A stretch of DNA of 64,000 bases from Pantoea rwandensis. Lineage in GTDB: Bacteria; Pseudomonadota; Gammaproteobacteria; Enterobacterales; Enterobacteriaceae. The translations under genes were made by a program, and so were the position numbers. Positions 51,517-61,085 of the stretch are shown in pieces. Where the stretch lies: the NCBI RefSeq assembly GCF_002095475.1, contig NZ_MLFR01000001.1, positions 434,001 to 498,000 of the forward strand. The letters run 5' to 3'. The notes below the pieces were generated by a model. That model was not told the origin of the DNA. It did not search any database and saw only the letters and a program-made list of their open reading frames with translations. Each line of letters begins with the position of its first letter. Position 1 is the first letter of the stretch.

Positions 51517-53446
51517 GTATCATCGAACTGAAAAACATTCAGCGCAGCTATGTTAACGGTTCGCAATCTCTGCATGTGCTGAAAGACATCAACCTGCAAA
51601 TCGCCAGCGGTGAAATGGTGGCGATTATTGGCCCGTCCGGTTCGGGTAAATCAACGCTCTTAAATATTCTCGGCTGCCTGGACGCTGCCGATAGCGGTGA
51701 CTATTTTATTGATGGCAAAAACACCGCGTCACTCTCACACGATGCGCTGGCCAAAGTGCGCCGCGAACATATCGGCTTTATCTTCCAGCGCTACCATTTA
51801 ATGCCAGATCTTACCGCGTTGAGTAATGTCGAGATCCCAGCGATTTATGCCAATCTGCCCGGCCCGTCACGCCGTGAACGCGCCGCTCAGTTACTGGAAC
51901 GGTTGGGGCTACGGGGTCGAGAGCACCATAAGCCGGGCGAACTCTCCGGTGGCCAGCAACAACGCGTCAGTATCGCACGTGCGCTGATGAACGGTGCGGA
52001 GATCATCCTCGCCGACGAACCCACCGGTGCGCTGGATTCGCACTCCGGTGAGGAAGTATTACGTATTCTGCACGACCTGAATCGTGAAGGTCATACGGTG
52101 ATTATCGTTACACACGATATGAAGGTGGCTCAGCATGCTGAGCGCATCATTGAAATTCAGGATGGGGAAATTTTTGCCGACAGCGGTCGCCAGCAAAATG
52201 CCGTGCGTGCGCGTTATATCCCGGCGCCACGCAAAAGTCAGAGCAAGCTCAGGGGCTTTGTTGACCGCCTGCGCGAGTCGATGAGCATGGCACTGAACGC
52301 CATGAATACTCATCGTTTACGCACTGCGCTGACCATGACCGGTATCATCTTTGGCATCGCCGCCGTTGTCACAGTGGTGGCATTAGGCCAAGGCGCGCGT
52401 GAAAAGACCTTGGAAAGCATTTCCGGTCTCGGCACTAACGTGGTGTCTGTCTATGCGGGTGGTGATTTTGCCGAGGATGATGCGCATCCTGTTTTGACGC
52501 TCGTGATGGCCGATGCCGATGTGATTGCTCGTCAGCAGTTTGTCGATAAAGTCAGTCCTGAACTGCTCTCAACTCAGCCTATTCGCTACCTGTCGAATCT
52601 TCGAAAGCATCGGTATCGGGTGTCGGCAAAGATTATTTTGAGATTCAGGGCATCAAACTCACTGAAGGCAGCAACTTCAGTGACGAGCGTCACGCACAGC
52701 AAGAGATCATCATTGATACCAATACGCGCAACAAGCTCTTTGCCCCTCATGAGAACCCCATCGGCAAGATGATTGTATTGGGCTCCGTGCCGGTGCGCGT
52801 CATTGGTGTTGCGCACGAAGATAACGGTATCTCCCCTAATCGCTTAAGCGTTTGGCTGCCCTGGAGCACCATGATGTACCGCATCAGCGGGCAAACCGCG
52901 CTCACCAGTATCAGCATCAAACTCAAAGAGGATGTGGTAAGCGGCCCGGCGGTGGAGTCACTGACGCAATTACTGACCGCGCGTCACGGAACCAAAGACT
53001 TCCTGATGTTCAATCGCGATAAGTACCGTAAAGCCATCGAAGGCGCGGCGGCAACGTTGACCTTGTTGATATTAATGGTGGCATCGATCGCGCTGATGAT
53101 TGGCAGTATCGGCGTGATGAACATTATGTTGGTGTCCGTTACCGAACGCACGCATGAGATTGGGGTGCGGATGGCGGTAGGTGCACGGCGTGGCGACATT
53201 ATGCAGCAGTTTATGATTGAAGCAGTGCTGGTGTGTTTGGTGGGCGGATCGCTCGGTGTCGCGCTCTCTTTGGTGATCGGTCCACTGATTAGCCTGATGG
53301 CGGGCGGCGTGCTGACCGCTATCTACTCCTGGGAATCAGCGGGCGCGGCCTTTGCCTGCTCCACCATCATCGGCATGATTTTTGGTTATTTGCCGGCTCG
53401 CAAGGCCGCTCGTATGGACCCGGTGGCAGCGCTGGCGAGCGAGTAA
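51513..53446 (+). pseudogene. macB: MacB ABC exporter, interrupted by a -1 frameshift
   Basis: Residues 1-230: ATPase domain with GPSGSGKST, LSGGQQQR and ILADEPTGALD. A membrane helix near 275-295 and the start of the periplasmic domain follow. At 52604-52606 (AAA) the frame is lost; adding one base gives continuous MacB sequence (SVSGVGKDYFEIQG onward) into the frame of 52769-53446, which holds the FtsX-like last three helices and LPARKAARMDPVAAL. Joined length would be about 644 residues, normal for MacB. Sequencing indel or true loss of macrolide-type efflux. Confidence 0.85.
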
Positions 53447-53486
53447 CCCTTAGCAGGTCGCCAACTGCAGGCGGCCTGACTAATAA

Positions 53487-54314
53487 TCAAATCAGCATGG
53501 GCAAGGTCGCGCTCGCCGTTTGCTGGCTGGCGGTGATGTAATGGGCATCGTGCGTCATCAGCTCCCCCATTAACACTTCCACCACTAACATCGCACCGAC
53601 TTTCCCGCTGAGCGTTCCGGCGTTCAGCGGTCCTTCTGGACGTGCAGCCACCAAGAGCATATCGGCCAGGTTGCCCATTGGGCTGCGTAGCGTGTTACTC
53701 AACATCAACACCTGTGCTTTACGCTTCTTCGCAACGTTCACAACATGCATCAAGTCTTTGGTCGAGCCAGAGGCAGAGATAGCAATCACCAAATCACCCT
53801 CTATCAATGTCGAGGCGTTCATAGCAGCACGATGCATATCCCCAAACAACTGGGCGGATTTCCCCAGACGCAGCAGGCGATAATGCAGGTATTCACCCGT
53901 TATTGCGCTGGCTGCCACACCGTAGATCTGGATAGAGCGAGCCTGATGCAACGCAGTTGCCGCCTGCTGAAGGACGTCACGATTGATAAATTTTCCGGTA
54001 TCACGCAACGCCTGCACAGACTCCTCGACCAAGGCATCGATGCTGTCACCGTCGTCAGTTACGACAGGCTGATTTTGCTGAACGTTCAGTGCCAGCGCCA
54101 TCTTGAACTCGGTGTAGCCTTTGCAACCTAAAATGCGGCATAGACGCGTCACGCTGGCTTCACTGGTATCCGTCTCTTTTGCCAGGTCTGTAATAGTGAG
54201 ATACAGCACTTTCTGAGGTTCGGTGAGGATAAAATCGCCTAGCTTTTGTAGCGCCGGACTGAAGCCCGGCAGTCCCTGGCGTAAATGCAGCAAAATGTTT
54301 TCATTGTCCGTCAT
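53487..54314 (-). CDS. RpiR-family regulator (HTH_6 + SIS)
   Basis: 275 residues: N-terminal HTH (about 1-75; TITDLAKETDTSEASVTRLCRILG) and SIS sugar-phosphate isomerase-like domain (about 115-250; IYGVAASAITGEYLHYRLLRLG, ISASGSTKDLM). RpiR proteins sense phosphosugars; this one is divergent from the PTS/nanE genes, as MurR or NanR-type regulators of amino sugars are. ATG 54314 with GGAGGG upstream. A 9-bp inverted repeat lies in between. Confidence 0.87.
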   Translation of the reverse strand: MTDNENILLHLRQGLPGFSPALQKLGDFILTEPQKVLYLTITDLAKETDTSEASVTRLCRILGCKGYTEFKMALALNVQQNQPVVTDDGDSIDALVEESVQALRDTGKFINRDVLQQAATALHQARSIQIYGVAASAITGEYLHYRLLRLGKSAQLFGDMHRAAMNASTLIEGDLVIAISASGSTKDLMHVVNVAKKRKAQVLMLSNTLRSPMGNLADMLLVAARPEGPLNAGTLSGKVGAMLVVEVLMGELMTHDAHYITASQQTASATLPMLI

Positions 54315-54441
54315 GGCATCCCTCCGTTGACCAATTTCGATGGCGCTTAGTGTGCGTAAAGGTCCCACGTTAAGCCAGCAGATTCGATTATAAGTGAAAG
54401 CCATCACACAAATGGTAGTAATTTTCATCTCATGAATTAGA

Positions 54442-54465
54442 TTATGATAATAATTTTTATCATAA
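54442..54465. promoter_or_regulatory. Candidate RpiR operator
   Basis: TTATGATAA-6-TTATCATAA, a perfect 9-bp inverted repeat 24 bp before the PTS gene in the divergent promoter. Confidence 0.55.
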
Positions 54466-54488
54466 CAACACATCGGGGATGAAAATTT

Positions 54489-56045
54489 ATGTCAATATTG
54501 AGTGGTGCCTCCTCAGGAGGCTGGTTTGAAAAAGCACAGCGCTTTGGTAAATCCTTTATGTTGCCCATCGCTGTATTGCCTGCCGCGGGCCTGCTGCTCG
54601 GCGTCGGGGGCGCGCTATCCAATCCCAATACCGTCAAAGCCTATCCGTTTCTCGATGTCGGCTGGCTGCAAGGTGTGTTCACCGTGATGGCAAGTGCAGG
54701 ATCAGTGGTCTTCGCTAACCTTGCCGTGCTGTTTGCGGTGGGCGTGGCGGTAGGATTAGCCAAAAGCGATAAAGGCACGGCAGGTCTGGCATCACTTCTG
54801 GCCTATTTGGTGATGAACGCCACCATCAATGCACTGTTAACACTGACCGGCGTGCTGGCCAGCAGCAATCTCAGCGCGGTAGGACAAGGGATGGCGCTCG
54901 GCACACAAACATTGGAAACAGGTGTTTTTGGTGGCGTAGTGATGGGTTTGGTCACCGCACTGCTGCATAACCGTTACAACAAAATCGCGCTGCCGCAGTT
55001 CCTCGGCTTTTTTGGCGGCTCACGCTTTGTGCCTATTATCAGTTCTTTTGTGGCGATCGTGGTCGGCACGGCAATGACCATCATCTGGCCTCACTTCCAG
55101 AAGCTCATCTTTGGCATGGGTGGCCTGGTCGATGCCACAGGTTACTTGGGAACCTTTATCTACGGCTTTGTACTGCGCATGCTCGGGCCTTTTGGCTTGC
55201 ATCATATCTTCTATTTGCCGTTCTGGACCACCGCCTTAGGTGGCAGCGAAATGGTGAATGGTCATCTGATTGAAGGCACACAGCGTATCTTCTTTGCTCA
55301 GTTGGCCGATCCCAACACGCAACAGTTCTACCTCGGCACGGCACGATTCATGTCAGGTCGTTTTATTACCATGATGTTCGGGCTATTAGGTGCCTGTCTG
55401 GCGATGTATCACACAGCTAAACCCGAGAACCGTAAACGCGTGGCAGGGTTATTGCTGTCCGCAGCCCTCACCTCGTTTTTGACCGGGATTACCGAACCTA
55501 TTGAGTTCTCATTCCTGTTTGTCGCTCCCGTGTTGTATGTGATTCATGCTGTATTCGATGGGCTGGCGTTTATGATCGCCCATATGCTCCACATCACTAT
55601 TGGGCAGACATTCTCGGGCGGCTTGATCGATTTCATTCTGTTCGGCGTGTTGCAAGGTGAAGATAAAACACACTGGCTCTCCGTGCCGCTGGTTGGTGTG
55701 CCGTGGTTCCTGCTCTATTACTTCACCTTCCGCTTTGTGATTACCCGTTTCAATTTCAAAACGCCCGGTCGGGAAGATGTCAGCGCAGAGAGTCCGCTGA
55801 TTGCTGTAGGAGAACGCCCTTTGCAGGTCATCGAAGCGTTGGGGGGTAAAGCAAATATTGCTGAACTTGATTGCTGTGCCACGCGTCTGCGTATCACGCT
55901 TCACGACAGCGCTAAACTTAATGAAGCCGCATTAAAAGCCACTGGAGCACGTGCAGTGATCCAACGTGGCAAAGGCGTGCAGGTAATCTATGGCCCACAC
56001 GTCACCATAATCAAAAATGAAGTTGAGGAGTTACTCGCGCTATGA
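54489..56045 (+). CDS. PTS EIICB, glucose family, probably for N-acetylmannosamine
   Basis: 518 residues: EIIC domain with about ten membrane segments (1-400; [21 protein letters not shown] and the [12 protein letters not shown] motif) and EIIB domain (about 435-518) with the phospho-accepting Cys463 in DCCATRLR. No EIIA; a Crr-type EIIA must serve it. The 3' end overlaps the nanE start by 4 bp. Coupling to ManNAc-6-P epimerase makes ManNAc the likely substrate, with ManNAc-6-P as product. Confidence 0.85.
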   Translation: MSILSGASSGGWFEKAQRFGKSFMLPIAVLPAAGLLLGVGGALSNPNTVKAYPFLDVGWLQGVFTVMASAGSVVFANLAVLFAVGVAVGLAKSDKGTAGLASLLAYLVMNATINALLTLTGVLASSNLSAVGQGMALGTQTLETGVFGGVVMGLVTALLHNRYNKIALPQFLGFFGGSRFVPIISSFVAIVVGTAMTIIWPHFQKLIFGMGGLVDATGYLGTFIYGFVLRMLGPFGLHHIFYLPFWTTALGGSEMVNGHLIEGTQRIFFAQLADPNTQQFYLGTARFMSGRFITMMFGLLGACLAMYHTAKPENRKRVAGLLLSAALTSFLTGITEPIEFSFLFVAPVLYVIHAVFDGLAFMIAHMLHITIGQTFSGGLIDFILFGVLQGEDKTHWLSVPLVGVPWFLLYYFTFRFVITRFNFKTPGREDVSAESPLIAVGERPLQVIEALGGKANIAELDCCATRLRITLHDSAKLNEAALKATGARAVIQRGKGVQVIYGPHVTIIKNEVEELLAL

Positions 56046-56731
56046 AAGCAAACATGCTGCAGCAGATTCAGGGAAAATTGGTGGTGTCCTGTCAGGCACT
56101 GGAGAATGAACCGCTGCACAGTCCATTTATCATGTCTCGGATGGCGTTAGCGGCGAAGCAAGGTGGCGCGGCCGCCATCCGCGCCAACAGTTTGGTCGAT
56201 GTGCAACAGATAATGCAAACCGTCGATCTGCCGATCATCGCGATCGTCAAACGTGATTATCCGGGCAGCGAGGTGTATATCACAGCAACGCTGCAAGAAG
56301 TGGATGAACTGATGGCTGCTGATCCAGCGATGATTGCCCTAGACGCTACGCAGCATCACCGACCGGGCGAATTGCAGCTGCCACAGTTGGTAGCGGCAGT
56401 TCGTCAACGTTATCCACAATTGTTGCTGATGGCAGATATCGCCACGGTGGAAGAAGCACAACTGGCAGCAGAACTCGGTTTCGACTGTATTGGCACCACA
56501 CTACATGGCTATACGTCAGAAACCCAAGGCGCTTATCTGGCAGCGGATAATTTTGTCTTCTTGCGTGATGTAATCGCCGCAGTCAAGGTGCCGGTGATCG
56601 CAGAGGGAAATGTGGAAACACCTGAAATGGCGTCTCAGTGTTTACATCTCGGTGCACATGCGGTGGTCGTCGGGGGAGCTATTACACGGCCTCAGCAAAT
56701 TACGCAGCGCTTCGTGAAGGCAATAAGCTGA
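56042..56731 (+). CDS. nanE: N-acylglucosamine-6-phosphate 2-epimerase NanE
   Basis: 229-residue TIM-barrel enzyme: [15 protein letters not shown] at the start, catalytic Lys in [13 protein letters not shown], Glu in [10 protein letters not shown], and phosphate loop [14 protein letters not shown]. It converts ManNAc-6-P to GlcNAc-6-P for the nag pathway. Coupled to the PTS gene by a 4-bp overlap. nanA, nanK and nanT are not adjacent, so sialic acid cleavage is not encoded here. Confidence 0.9.
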   Translation: MKANMLQQIQGKLVVSCQALENEPLHSPFIMSRMALAAKQGGAAAIRANSLVDVQQIMQTVDLPIIAIVKRDYPGSEVYITATLQEVDELMAADPAMIALDATQHHRPGELQLPQLVAAVRQRYPQLLLMADIATVEEAQLAAELGFDCIGTTLHGYTSETQGAYLAADNFVFLRDVIAAVKVPVIAEGNVETPEMASQCLHLGAHAVVVGGAITRPQQITQRFVKAIS

Positions 56732-56745
56732 AGACAAAAACAGCA

Positions 56746-56766
56746 AAGCCGCCCGGAGGCGGCCTT
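56746..56766. terminator. GCCGCC/GGCGGC hairpin between nanE and DUF1471 gene
   Basis: A 6-8 bp stem AAGCCGCC/GGCGGCCTT. The same terminator sequence occurs after the other two DUF1471 genes (57730, 60119) and after the dehydratase gene (61088). Confidence 0.7.
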
Positions 56767-56788
56767 AACGCTGAAGCGGAAACTGAAC

Positions 56789-57004
56789 TTATTTGTACAG
56801 TTCTGCCGTCATGTGCACACGGTTATTGGTGTTCGCTTCAGTGATTTTGTACTGTGCGCCCTGCTGCTGTGCCACTGCAGCCACTTTAGCTTCTGCACCG
56901 TCCAGGGTAGAAGACTCAACGGAGATGCTCTGGGCAAAGCTGGCAGCAGACATCAGTGAAAGAGCGGCAGCAGCGGCGATGGTCAGTGTTTTAATGGTTT
57001 TCAT
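56789..57004 (-). CDS. Small exported DUF1471 protein, copy 1
   Basis: 71 residues: signal peptide (about 1-24, ending SFA) and a short DUF1471 domain ending in TNNRVHMTAELYK. Protein differs from copy 2 at one residue (Ala14/Gly14). The domain is shorter than BhsA/McbA (85 residues). Family members are periplasmic stress/biofilm proteins. Ribosome site AAGGAAT is upstream; a leader hairpin (57031-57047) lies in the 5' UTR. Confidence 0.85.
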   Translation of the reverse strand: MKTIKTLTIAAAAALSLMSAASFAQSISVESSTLDGAEAKVAAVAQQQGAQYKITEANTNNRVHMTAELYK

Positions 57005-57090
57005 GGTCTTATTCCTTTGGGTTGTTTATGAAGGCTGTGTGCCTTCGATAAGAATAATAATACCCTGAGTTATCATTTCATTATTAACCA

Positions 57091-57117
57091 TTAGTGCGAT
57101 CATCATGATCTCACTAA
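57091..57117. promoter_or_regulatory. 27-bp near-perfect palindrome with two GATC sites, copy 1
   Basis: Half-site TTAGTGCGATCAT is repeated inverted around one central base with one mismatch. Each arm holds a GATC (Dam site). It is 87-113 bp upstream of the start, near the expected -35 region. Confidence 0.65.
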
Positions 57118-57285
57118 TCATAACCACCATTACAATAACTGCATTAATTGGTTGATCCCCATCTTATCCACATTTCAAGTGAAAAGAGCGCTCGCTAACC
57201 TGTGGATAAATCAGCTTTTCCCGCCGGGAATGCCTGCTGCAGCGCTGTGCTGTTTTTTTGTTCGCTTTCGCGAGGTTGTTGTCGG

Positions 57286-57597
57286 TTAAACTGAATCTTC
57301 TTTTTCAATCACCAGCACGCGTGCCGCGCCTTGGGGATGGGCAACATGCTCGGTACCCACGCTGGCAAAGAAAATGTCGCCTACGTTGAGCATCACTTTA
57401 TGCACTTCTCCCCGCTCGCGATAATGCATCTCAACCACGCCATCTAACACCACAAAGACTTCTTCACCGTCATTGATGTGCCAACGATAAGGCTGATCAG
57501 TCCAGTGCAATCGCACGCTGGTGCCATCAAAATTGGCAACATCGAGAGCCTCCCATGCGCGTGTAGGAGAAAAGTTTTTGCTAACGATGATTTTCAT
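57286..57597 (-). CDS. Cupin-domain protein
   Basis: 103 residues forming one small cupin barrel: metal-type His/Glu in RWHINDGEEVFVVLDGVVE and His in GTEHVAHPQG. Could bind a metal and a small ligand or act as isomerase/dioxygenase; not identifiable. ATG 57597 chosen because the conserved part starts there; the frame opens 36 bp earlier. It lies between the two DUF1471 copies, same strand. Confidence 0.8.
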   Translation of the reverse strand: MKIIVSKNFSPTRAWEALDVANFDGTSVRLHWTDQPYRWHINDGEEVFVVLDGVVEMHYRERGEVHKVMLNVGDIFFASVGTEHVAHPQGAARVLVIEKEDSV

Positions 57598-57727
57598 TTG
57601 ATGCCTGTTTTTTGCTGAGTGAATACGCAACATGCTACAGGTCAGTGAGTTGAGGTGAGAGACAAGTCAGGGACATTTCCGGCCAGATTACCGTCCCAAG
57701 TACAGACTCCAGATTCCAGAAACAGCA

Positions 57728-57748
57728 AAGCCGCCCGAAGGCGGCCTT
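57728..57748. terminator. GCCGCC/GGCGGC terminator after DUF1471 copy 2
   Basis: Same stem as at 56746 with one loop change. It lies just after the stop of copy 2 on the minus strand. Confidence 0.65.
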
Positions 57749-57770
57749 AACGCTTAAGCGAAAACTGAGC

Positions 57771-57986
57771 TTATTTGTACAGTTCTGCAGTCATGTGCAC
57801 ACGGTTATTGGTGTTCGCTTCAGTGATTTTGTACTGTGCGCCCTGCTGCTGTGCCACTGCGGCCACTTTCGCTTCTGCACCGTCCAGGGTAGAAGACTCA
57901 ACGGAGATGCTCTGGGCAAAGCTGGCAGCAGACATCAGTGAAAGACCGGCAGCAGCGGCGATGGTCAGTGTTTTGATGGTTTTCAT
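57771..57986 (-). CDS. Small exported DUF1471 protein, copy 2
   Basis: 71 residues, signal peptide plus DUF1471 domain, one residue different from copy 1. ATG 57986 is the start by comparison with copy 1; the frame is open upstream through the leader. The same leader hairpin and palindrome lie upstream, so both copies should be co-regulated. The promoter region runs into the 3' end of the MFS gene. Confidence 0.85.
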   Translation of the reverse strand: MKTIKTLTIAAAAGLSLMSAASFAQSISVESSTLDGAEAKVAAVAQQQGAQYKITEANTNNRVHMTAELYK

Positions 57987-58072
57987 GGTCTTATTCCTTT
58001 GGGTTGTGTGAGAAGGCTGTGTGCCTTCGATGAGAATAATAATACCCAAGGTTACCATTTCATTATTAACTA

Positions 58073-58099
58073 TTAGTGCGATCATCATGATCACACTAA
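58073..58099. promoter_or_regulatory. 27-bp near-perfect palindrome with two GATC sites, copy 2
   Basis: Same layout as copy 1 with one base changed. The last bases overlap the TAG stop of the MFS gene (58096-58098). Confidence 0.65.
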
Positions 58100-59226
58100 C
58101 CATATCTTACAGAGACCTTACTCATCGCAATGATGTTGATTGCAGCTAACACGGCGGCGGCAATAAAGGCCATCGATAAGCGCCCTGGAAGGTATGTCAT
58201 GAACGCCGCCATGAATTGTCCGCCAAAAATGGCCATTGATAAGCGCGCCAATTGGCGCCCACGCTCATGAGGTTGACTGATTTCGACTGTCATGTGATTC
58301 ACCAAAGGCACTGACAGGCCAAACCCCATGCCTAATAAGATGCCGCCAGGCAGACACAACACGACATTGGGGGCTGCTGCAAATTCAAGATGTGCCAAAA
58401 GGTAGCAAATGAACGCCATGATCAACGTCGGATAGTGGCCAAATTGCAGCACAACATGCGGCATCAGTGCTGCTGCCAGCACCGCCACCAGTGAGACAAA
58501 TGAGAGAAAATAGCCAATATGTGCGGCATTAACACCCATCAAAGCGAACCGTTGCGGCAGCATAATGACGGCGGTGAAAAAACAGATCATGGAACAGAAC
58601 GCCGCCAGCCATACCGGCCGCAACCGTCGATCACTATCCGTTACACCCTCTTCTATTGTTTCCGCTCTCATCTGCTGCTGTGGGCGCGGGATACAAATGA
58701 GCACTAATACCAGCAGCAACCAAGAGAAGAGATAAAGCCCATACGGATAACGCCAATTTGCGGAGGCCAGAATCCCACCCACAAAGAGAAACACTACGCC
58801 ACCCAACTCGATTGCCATGCCTTGACGCGCGATCATCTTTAATCGGGCTTCGGCCTGATAAAAACTGGCAATTAAGCTGGTCCCGGCAGACATCACCACC
58901 GCTGTTGCGCAACCCAGTATGATGCGGTCAATGATTTGAGGCACTGCGCCAGGCAACCAAATGCCTGCCACGCCCAATCCGCCATAGCAGAAAAGCCCAA
59001 TCAGTAGCATTGAATAGGCACCAAAACGATCTATCGCTCGGCCTGCTAACGGCCCTGCCAATATCACTCCCAGCGCAGGCAGCGTCACCAACCAGCTTGC
59101 AAGATAAGAAACCTTTAATTGCGCGGCGATGTCACTTAATCCCGGCACAATCACGCATCCCACCATGATAGTCAGGCAACTGACAGCCAGGAGCGTGATA
59201 GAGCCTGCGGGTTTAATTGGAGTCAT
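58096..59226 (-). CDS. MFS transporter (DHA1 type)
   Basis: 376 residues with about 12 helices, short N-terminus, motif A-like GPLAGRAIDRFGAYSML and the helix-4/5 region SAGTSLIASFYQAEAR. Slightly short for the family but complete. It is divergent from an IclR regulator 126 bp away, which probably controls it. Substrate unknown; efflux of a small metabolite or drug is likely from the branch. Confidence 0.83.
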   Translation of the reverse strand: MTPIKPAGSITLLAVSCLTIMVGCVIVPGLSDIAAQLKVSYLASWLVTLPALGVILAGPLAGRAIDRFGAYSMLLIGLFCYGGLGVAGIWLPGAVPQIIDRIILGCATAVVMSAGTSLIASFYQAEARLKMIARQGMAIELGGVVFLFVGGILASANWRYPYGLYLFSWLLLVLVLICIPRPQQQMRAETIEEGVTDSDRRLRPVWLAAFCSMICFFTAVIMLPQRFALMGVNAAHIGYFLSFVSLVAVLAAALMPHVVLQFGHYPTLIMAFICYLLAHLEFAAAPNVVLCLPGGILLGMGFGLSVPLVNHMTVEISQPHERGRQLARLSMAIFGGQFMAAFMTYLPGRLSMAFIAAAVLAAINIIAMSKVSVRYG

Positions 59227-59352
59227 GGTTTTAATTTATCCGAATAGTGGGATTTATATCCATTTAACGGACGTGAGTGTTACGGCATCGGCAAATATTG
59301 TCAATGGCTACCATGCTATAGTGGCGGCCATTAAAATCGATAAAGCGGAAGA

Positions 59353-60105
59353 ATGATGGCTGCAGACACAGAAGCTAACGGTTCGCAGGTTATTGCACGT
59401 GCCGCGACTATTTTGCGGGCGTTAGAAAATCGACCAACGGGATTAAGCATGTCCGAGCTGTCAAAACTGACAGCGCTACCGCGCACCACTGTGCATCGGT
59501 TAGTCACTTCGTTGATTTCGCAGCAGTTGCTACTGCAGGGCAGTGAAGGCATTAAGCTAGGCCCGGCACTAGCAAGGCTTGCCGCTTCAGCACATACCGA
59601 TATTATCGCGCTTTCCCAACCGGCGATGGAGACACTTGGACGTCGTTCGCGAGAAACGGTCGATTTATGCGTCTGGCGCGGTAGCCATACGGTTCTGGTC
59701 AGTCAATATGCCTCCGATCAGGAGTTACGCGTCGTCTCACCCATCAGCACAGCCTTTCCCACGCACTGCGCTGCACATGGAAAAGCCTTATTGGCTGAAC
59801 AAACGGATGATGTCGTCTCGGCATTACTGCCGCAATTGAACGATGTGTGCACCGTAAATACTTTTCGAGATCCTCAGCTTCTCTTAAAGGCGATTCAGCA
59901 GGTTCGTGAGCAAGGTTATGCGGTAGATCGCGAAGAGCATGCGCGTGGTGTATGCGGTATCAGTGTCGCCCTGAATACCGGGTCAGGAGAGCGTTATGCG
60001 CTGGCCATTGCGGTGCCATCATTACGCTTTGATGAGCAGTTTCCACAACTTCTCGCGGCTTTACTGCAGGCAAAAACTGAAATCGAGTCGCTGCTTGTCG
60101 GTTAG
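59353..60105 (+). CDS. IclR-family transcriptional regulator
   Basis: 250 residues: IclR winged helix (about 8-70; ARAATILRALENRPTGL, LPRTTVHRLVTSL) and GAF-like effector domain (about 85-250; PTHCAAHGKALLAEQ, EEHARGVCGISVALN). Divergent from the MFS gene. A second ATG one codon in is equally possible. Ribosome site GCGGAAGA is modest. Confidence 0.86.
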   Translation: MMAADTEANGSQVIARAATILRALENRPTGLSMSELSKLTALPRTTVHRLVTSLISQQLLLQGSEGIKLGPALARLAASAHTDIIALSQPAMETLGRRSRETVDLCVWRGSHTVLVSQYASDQELRVVSPISTAFPTHCAAHGKALLAEQTDDVVSALLPQLNDVCTVNTFRDPQLLLKAIQQVREQGYAVDREEHARGVCGISVALNTGSGERYALAIAVPSLRFDEQFPQLLAALLQAKTEIESLLVG

Positions 60106-60116
60106 CACAAATGACA

Positions 60117-60137
60117 AAGCCGCCCGTAGGCGGCCTT
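60117..60137. terminator. GCCGCC/GGCGGC terminator between IclR and DUF1471 copy 3
   Basis: Stem GCCGCC (60119-60124)/GGCGGC (60129-60134) between convergent genes, same sequence as after copies 1 and 2. Confidence 0.7.
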
Positions 60138-60156
60138 AATATCGTGGGTGGCGAGC

Positions 60157-60366
60157 TTATTTATACAACTGAGCCGTCATGTGCACGCGGTTGTTGGTGT
60201 TGGCTTCAGTAATTTTGTACTGAGCGCCCTGCTGCTGAGCAACGGCGGCGATTTTCGCTTCTGCACTGTCTAGAGTGGAAGCATCAACAGAGATACTTTG
60301 TGCGAAGCTCGCGGATGAAACCAGAGTAAGAGCGACAACTGCAACGAAAGTTTTGATAGATTTCAT
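60157..60366 (-). CDS. Small exported DUF1471 protein, copy 3 (diverged)
   Basis: 69 residues from ATG 60366, GGAAATGACC upstream. Signal peptide differs (VAVVALTLVSSASFA) but the mature part is almost that of copies 1 and 2 (QQQGAQYKITEANTNNRVHM.A.LYK). The 27-bp palindrome is not present upstream; only a weak relic of the leader hairpin is seen. So an older duplicate with separate control. Confidence 0.83.
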   Translation of the reverse strand: MKSIKTFVAVVALTLVSSASFAQSISVDASTLDSAEAKIAAVAQQQGAQYKITEANTNNRVHMTAQLYK

Positions 60367-60509
60367 GGTCATTTCCTCAGAGTGCTTTTCAGTTTGTGAA
60401 GCGTTTCGCCTCGATGTGAGAAATAATAGACCTGCTTATCGTTGAGTAAAAGCTGAAGGTTTTGCTGATAAAATTCAAAATATTTGAATGATATTAAAAC
60501 AACCTTTTC

Positions 60510-61009
60510 TTAGGTTACATCGGTTAAAACTCGGAAATTTTCACCGTCACAATTAAATCGCGCCACCTCCTGCATGCCAAGATGCTGGTGCGCACGTAAC
60601 GAGGGAATATTGTTGGATTGGATGAATAATACCGGAGTTTTTAAACCATAATGTTCCCGCATTGCCGCATATAATGACCGCAATATTCCCTGACCACGTT
60701 CACTTGCTGCAATACATACCGGACCATACAGCCAACACTGTCTCCCGGATGGCCAGGCATCCAACATGGCTGATACCACAGGGGGGAATGTTCCGCGGAT
60801 AACGCACTTAATAAGACACCCACCACCGTTCCCTCGCGTTTAGCCACCAGCGTATAGGCAGTGGCGCGTTCGAGCATACCGGCCACTCGCTCTGGCGGAT
60901 AATTCCCGTTTAAAGCACCGCCATTACCAGCGGCATTCTTTTGAAGCAATGCAACGATTGCGTCAAAGTCTGTAGGCTGTGCGGTGGTAATACGATAATC
61001 ACTCCCCAT
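60510..61009 (-). pseudogene. GNAT acetyltransferase with a -1 frameshift
   Basis: The N-terminal part (ATG 61009, GGAG at 7 bases) reads YRITTAQPTDFDAIVALL and YTLVAKREGTVVGVLL; the C-terminal part in another frame contains the acetyl-CoA site region VCIAASERGQGILRSLYAAM. They join at G6 on the plus strand (60781-60786; C-run in the gene): one more C restores about 166 residues of normal GNAT length. Sequencing indel or real inactivation. Substrate unknown. Confidence 0.78.
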
Positions 61010-61085
61010 CAAAGTTCTCCTTTGCCATTTCGCTGTTTTTTAAAGCATAGCGAAAAACTCTCACAAAGAAGAACGCGGGTCTTCA

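Larger units (their letters stand above)
56740..57122. repeat. Direct repeat, copy 1 (about 383 bp, includes a DUF1471 gene)
   Basis: Matches 57722-58104 at a constant offset of 982 bp with no indel and few substitutions. It includes the terminator, the whole DUF1471 gene, its leader hairpin GAAGGC/GCCTTC and the 27-bp upstream palindrome. A recent duplication of a complete transcription unit. Confidence 0.85.
57722..58104. repeat. Direct repeat, copy 2
   Basis: Second copy of the 383-bp unit at 56740-57122, offset 982 bp. Its upstream end reaches the stop codon of the neighbouring MFS gene. Confidence 0.85.

Noticed and set aside
54442..54465. Fur box before the PTS gene
   Set aside because: The TTATGATAA arms look Fur-like but the 6-bp spacing does not match the 7-1-7 pattern, and the genes have no iron link; a local RpiR operator fits better.
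57091..58099. CRP-binding site within the DUF1471 palindromes
   Set aside because: TGTGA and TCGCA arms occur but are 9 bases apart instead of 6, so the spacing does not fit CRP.
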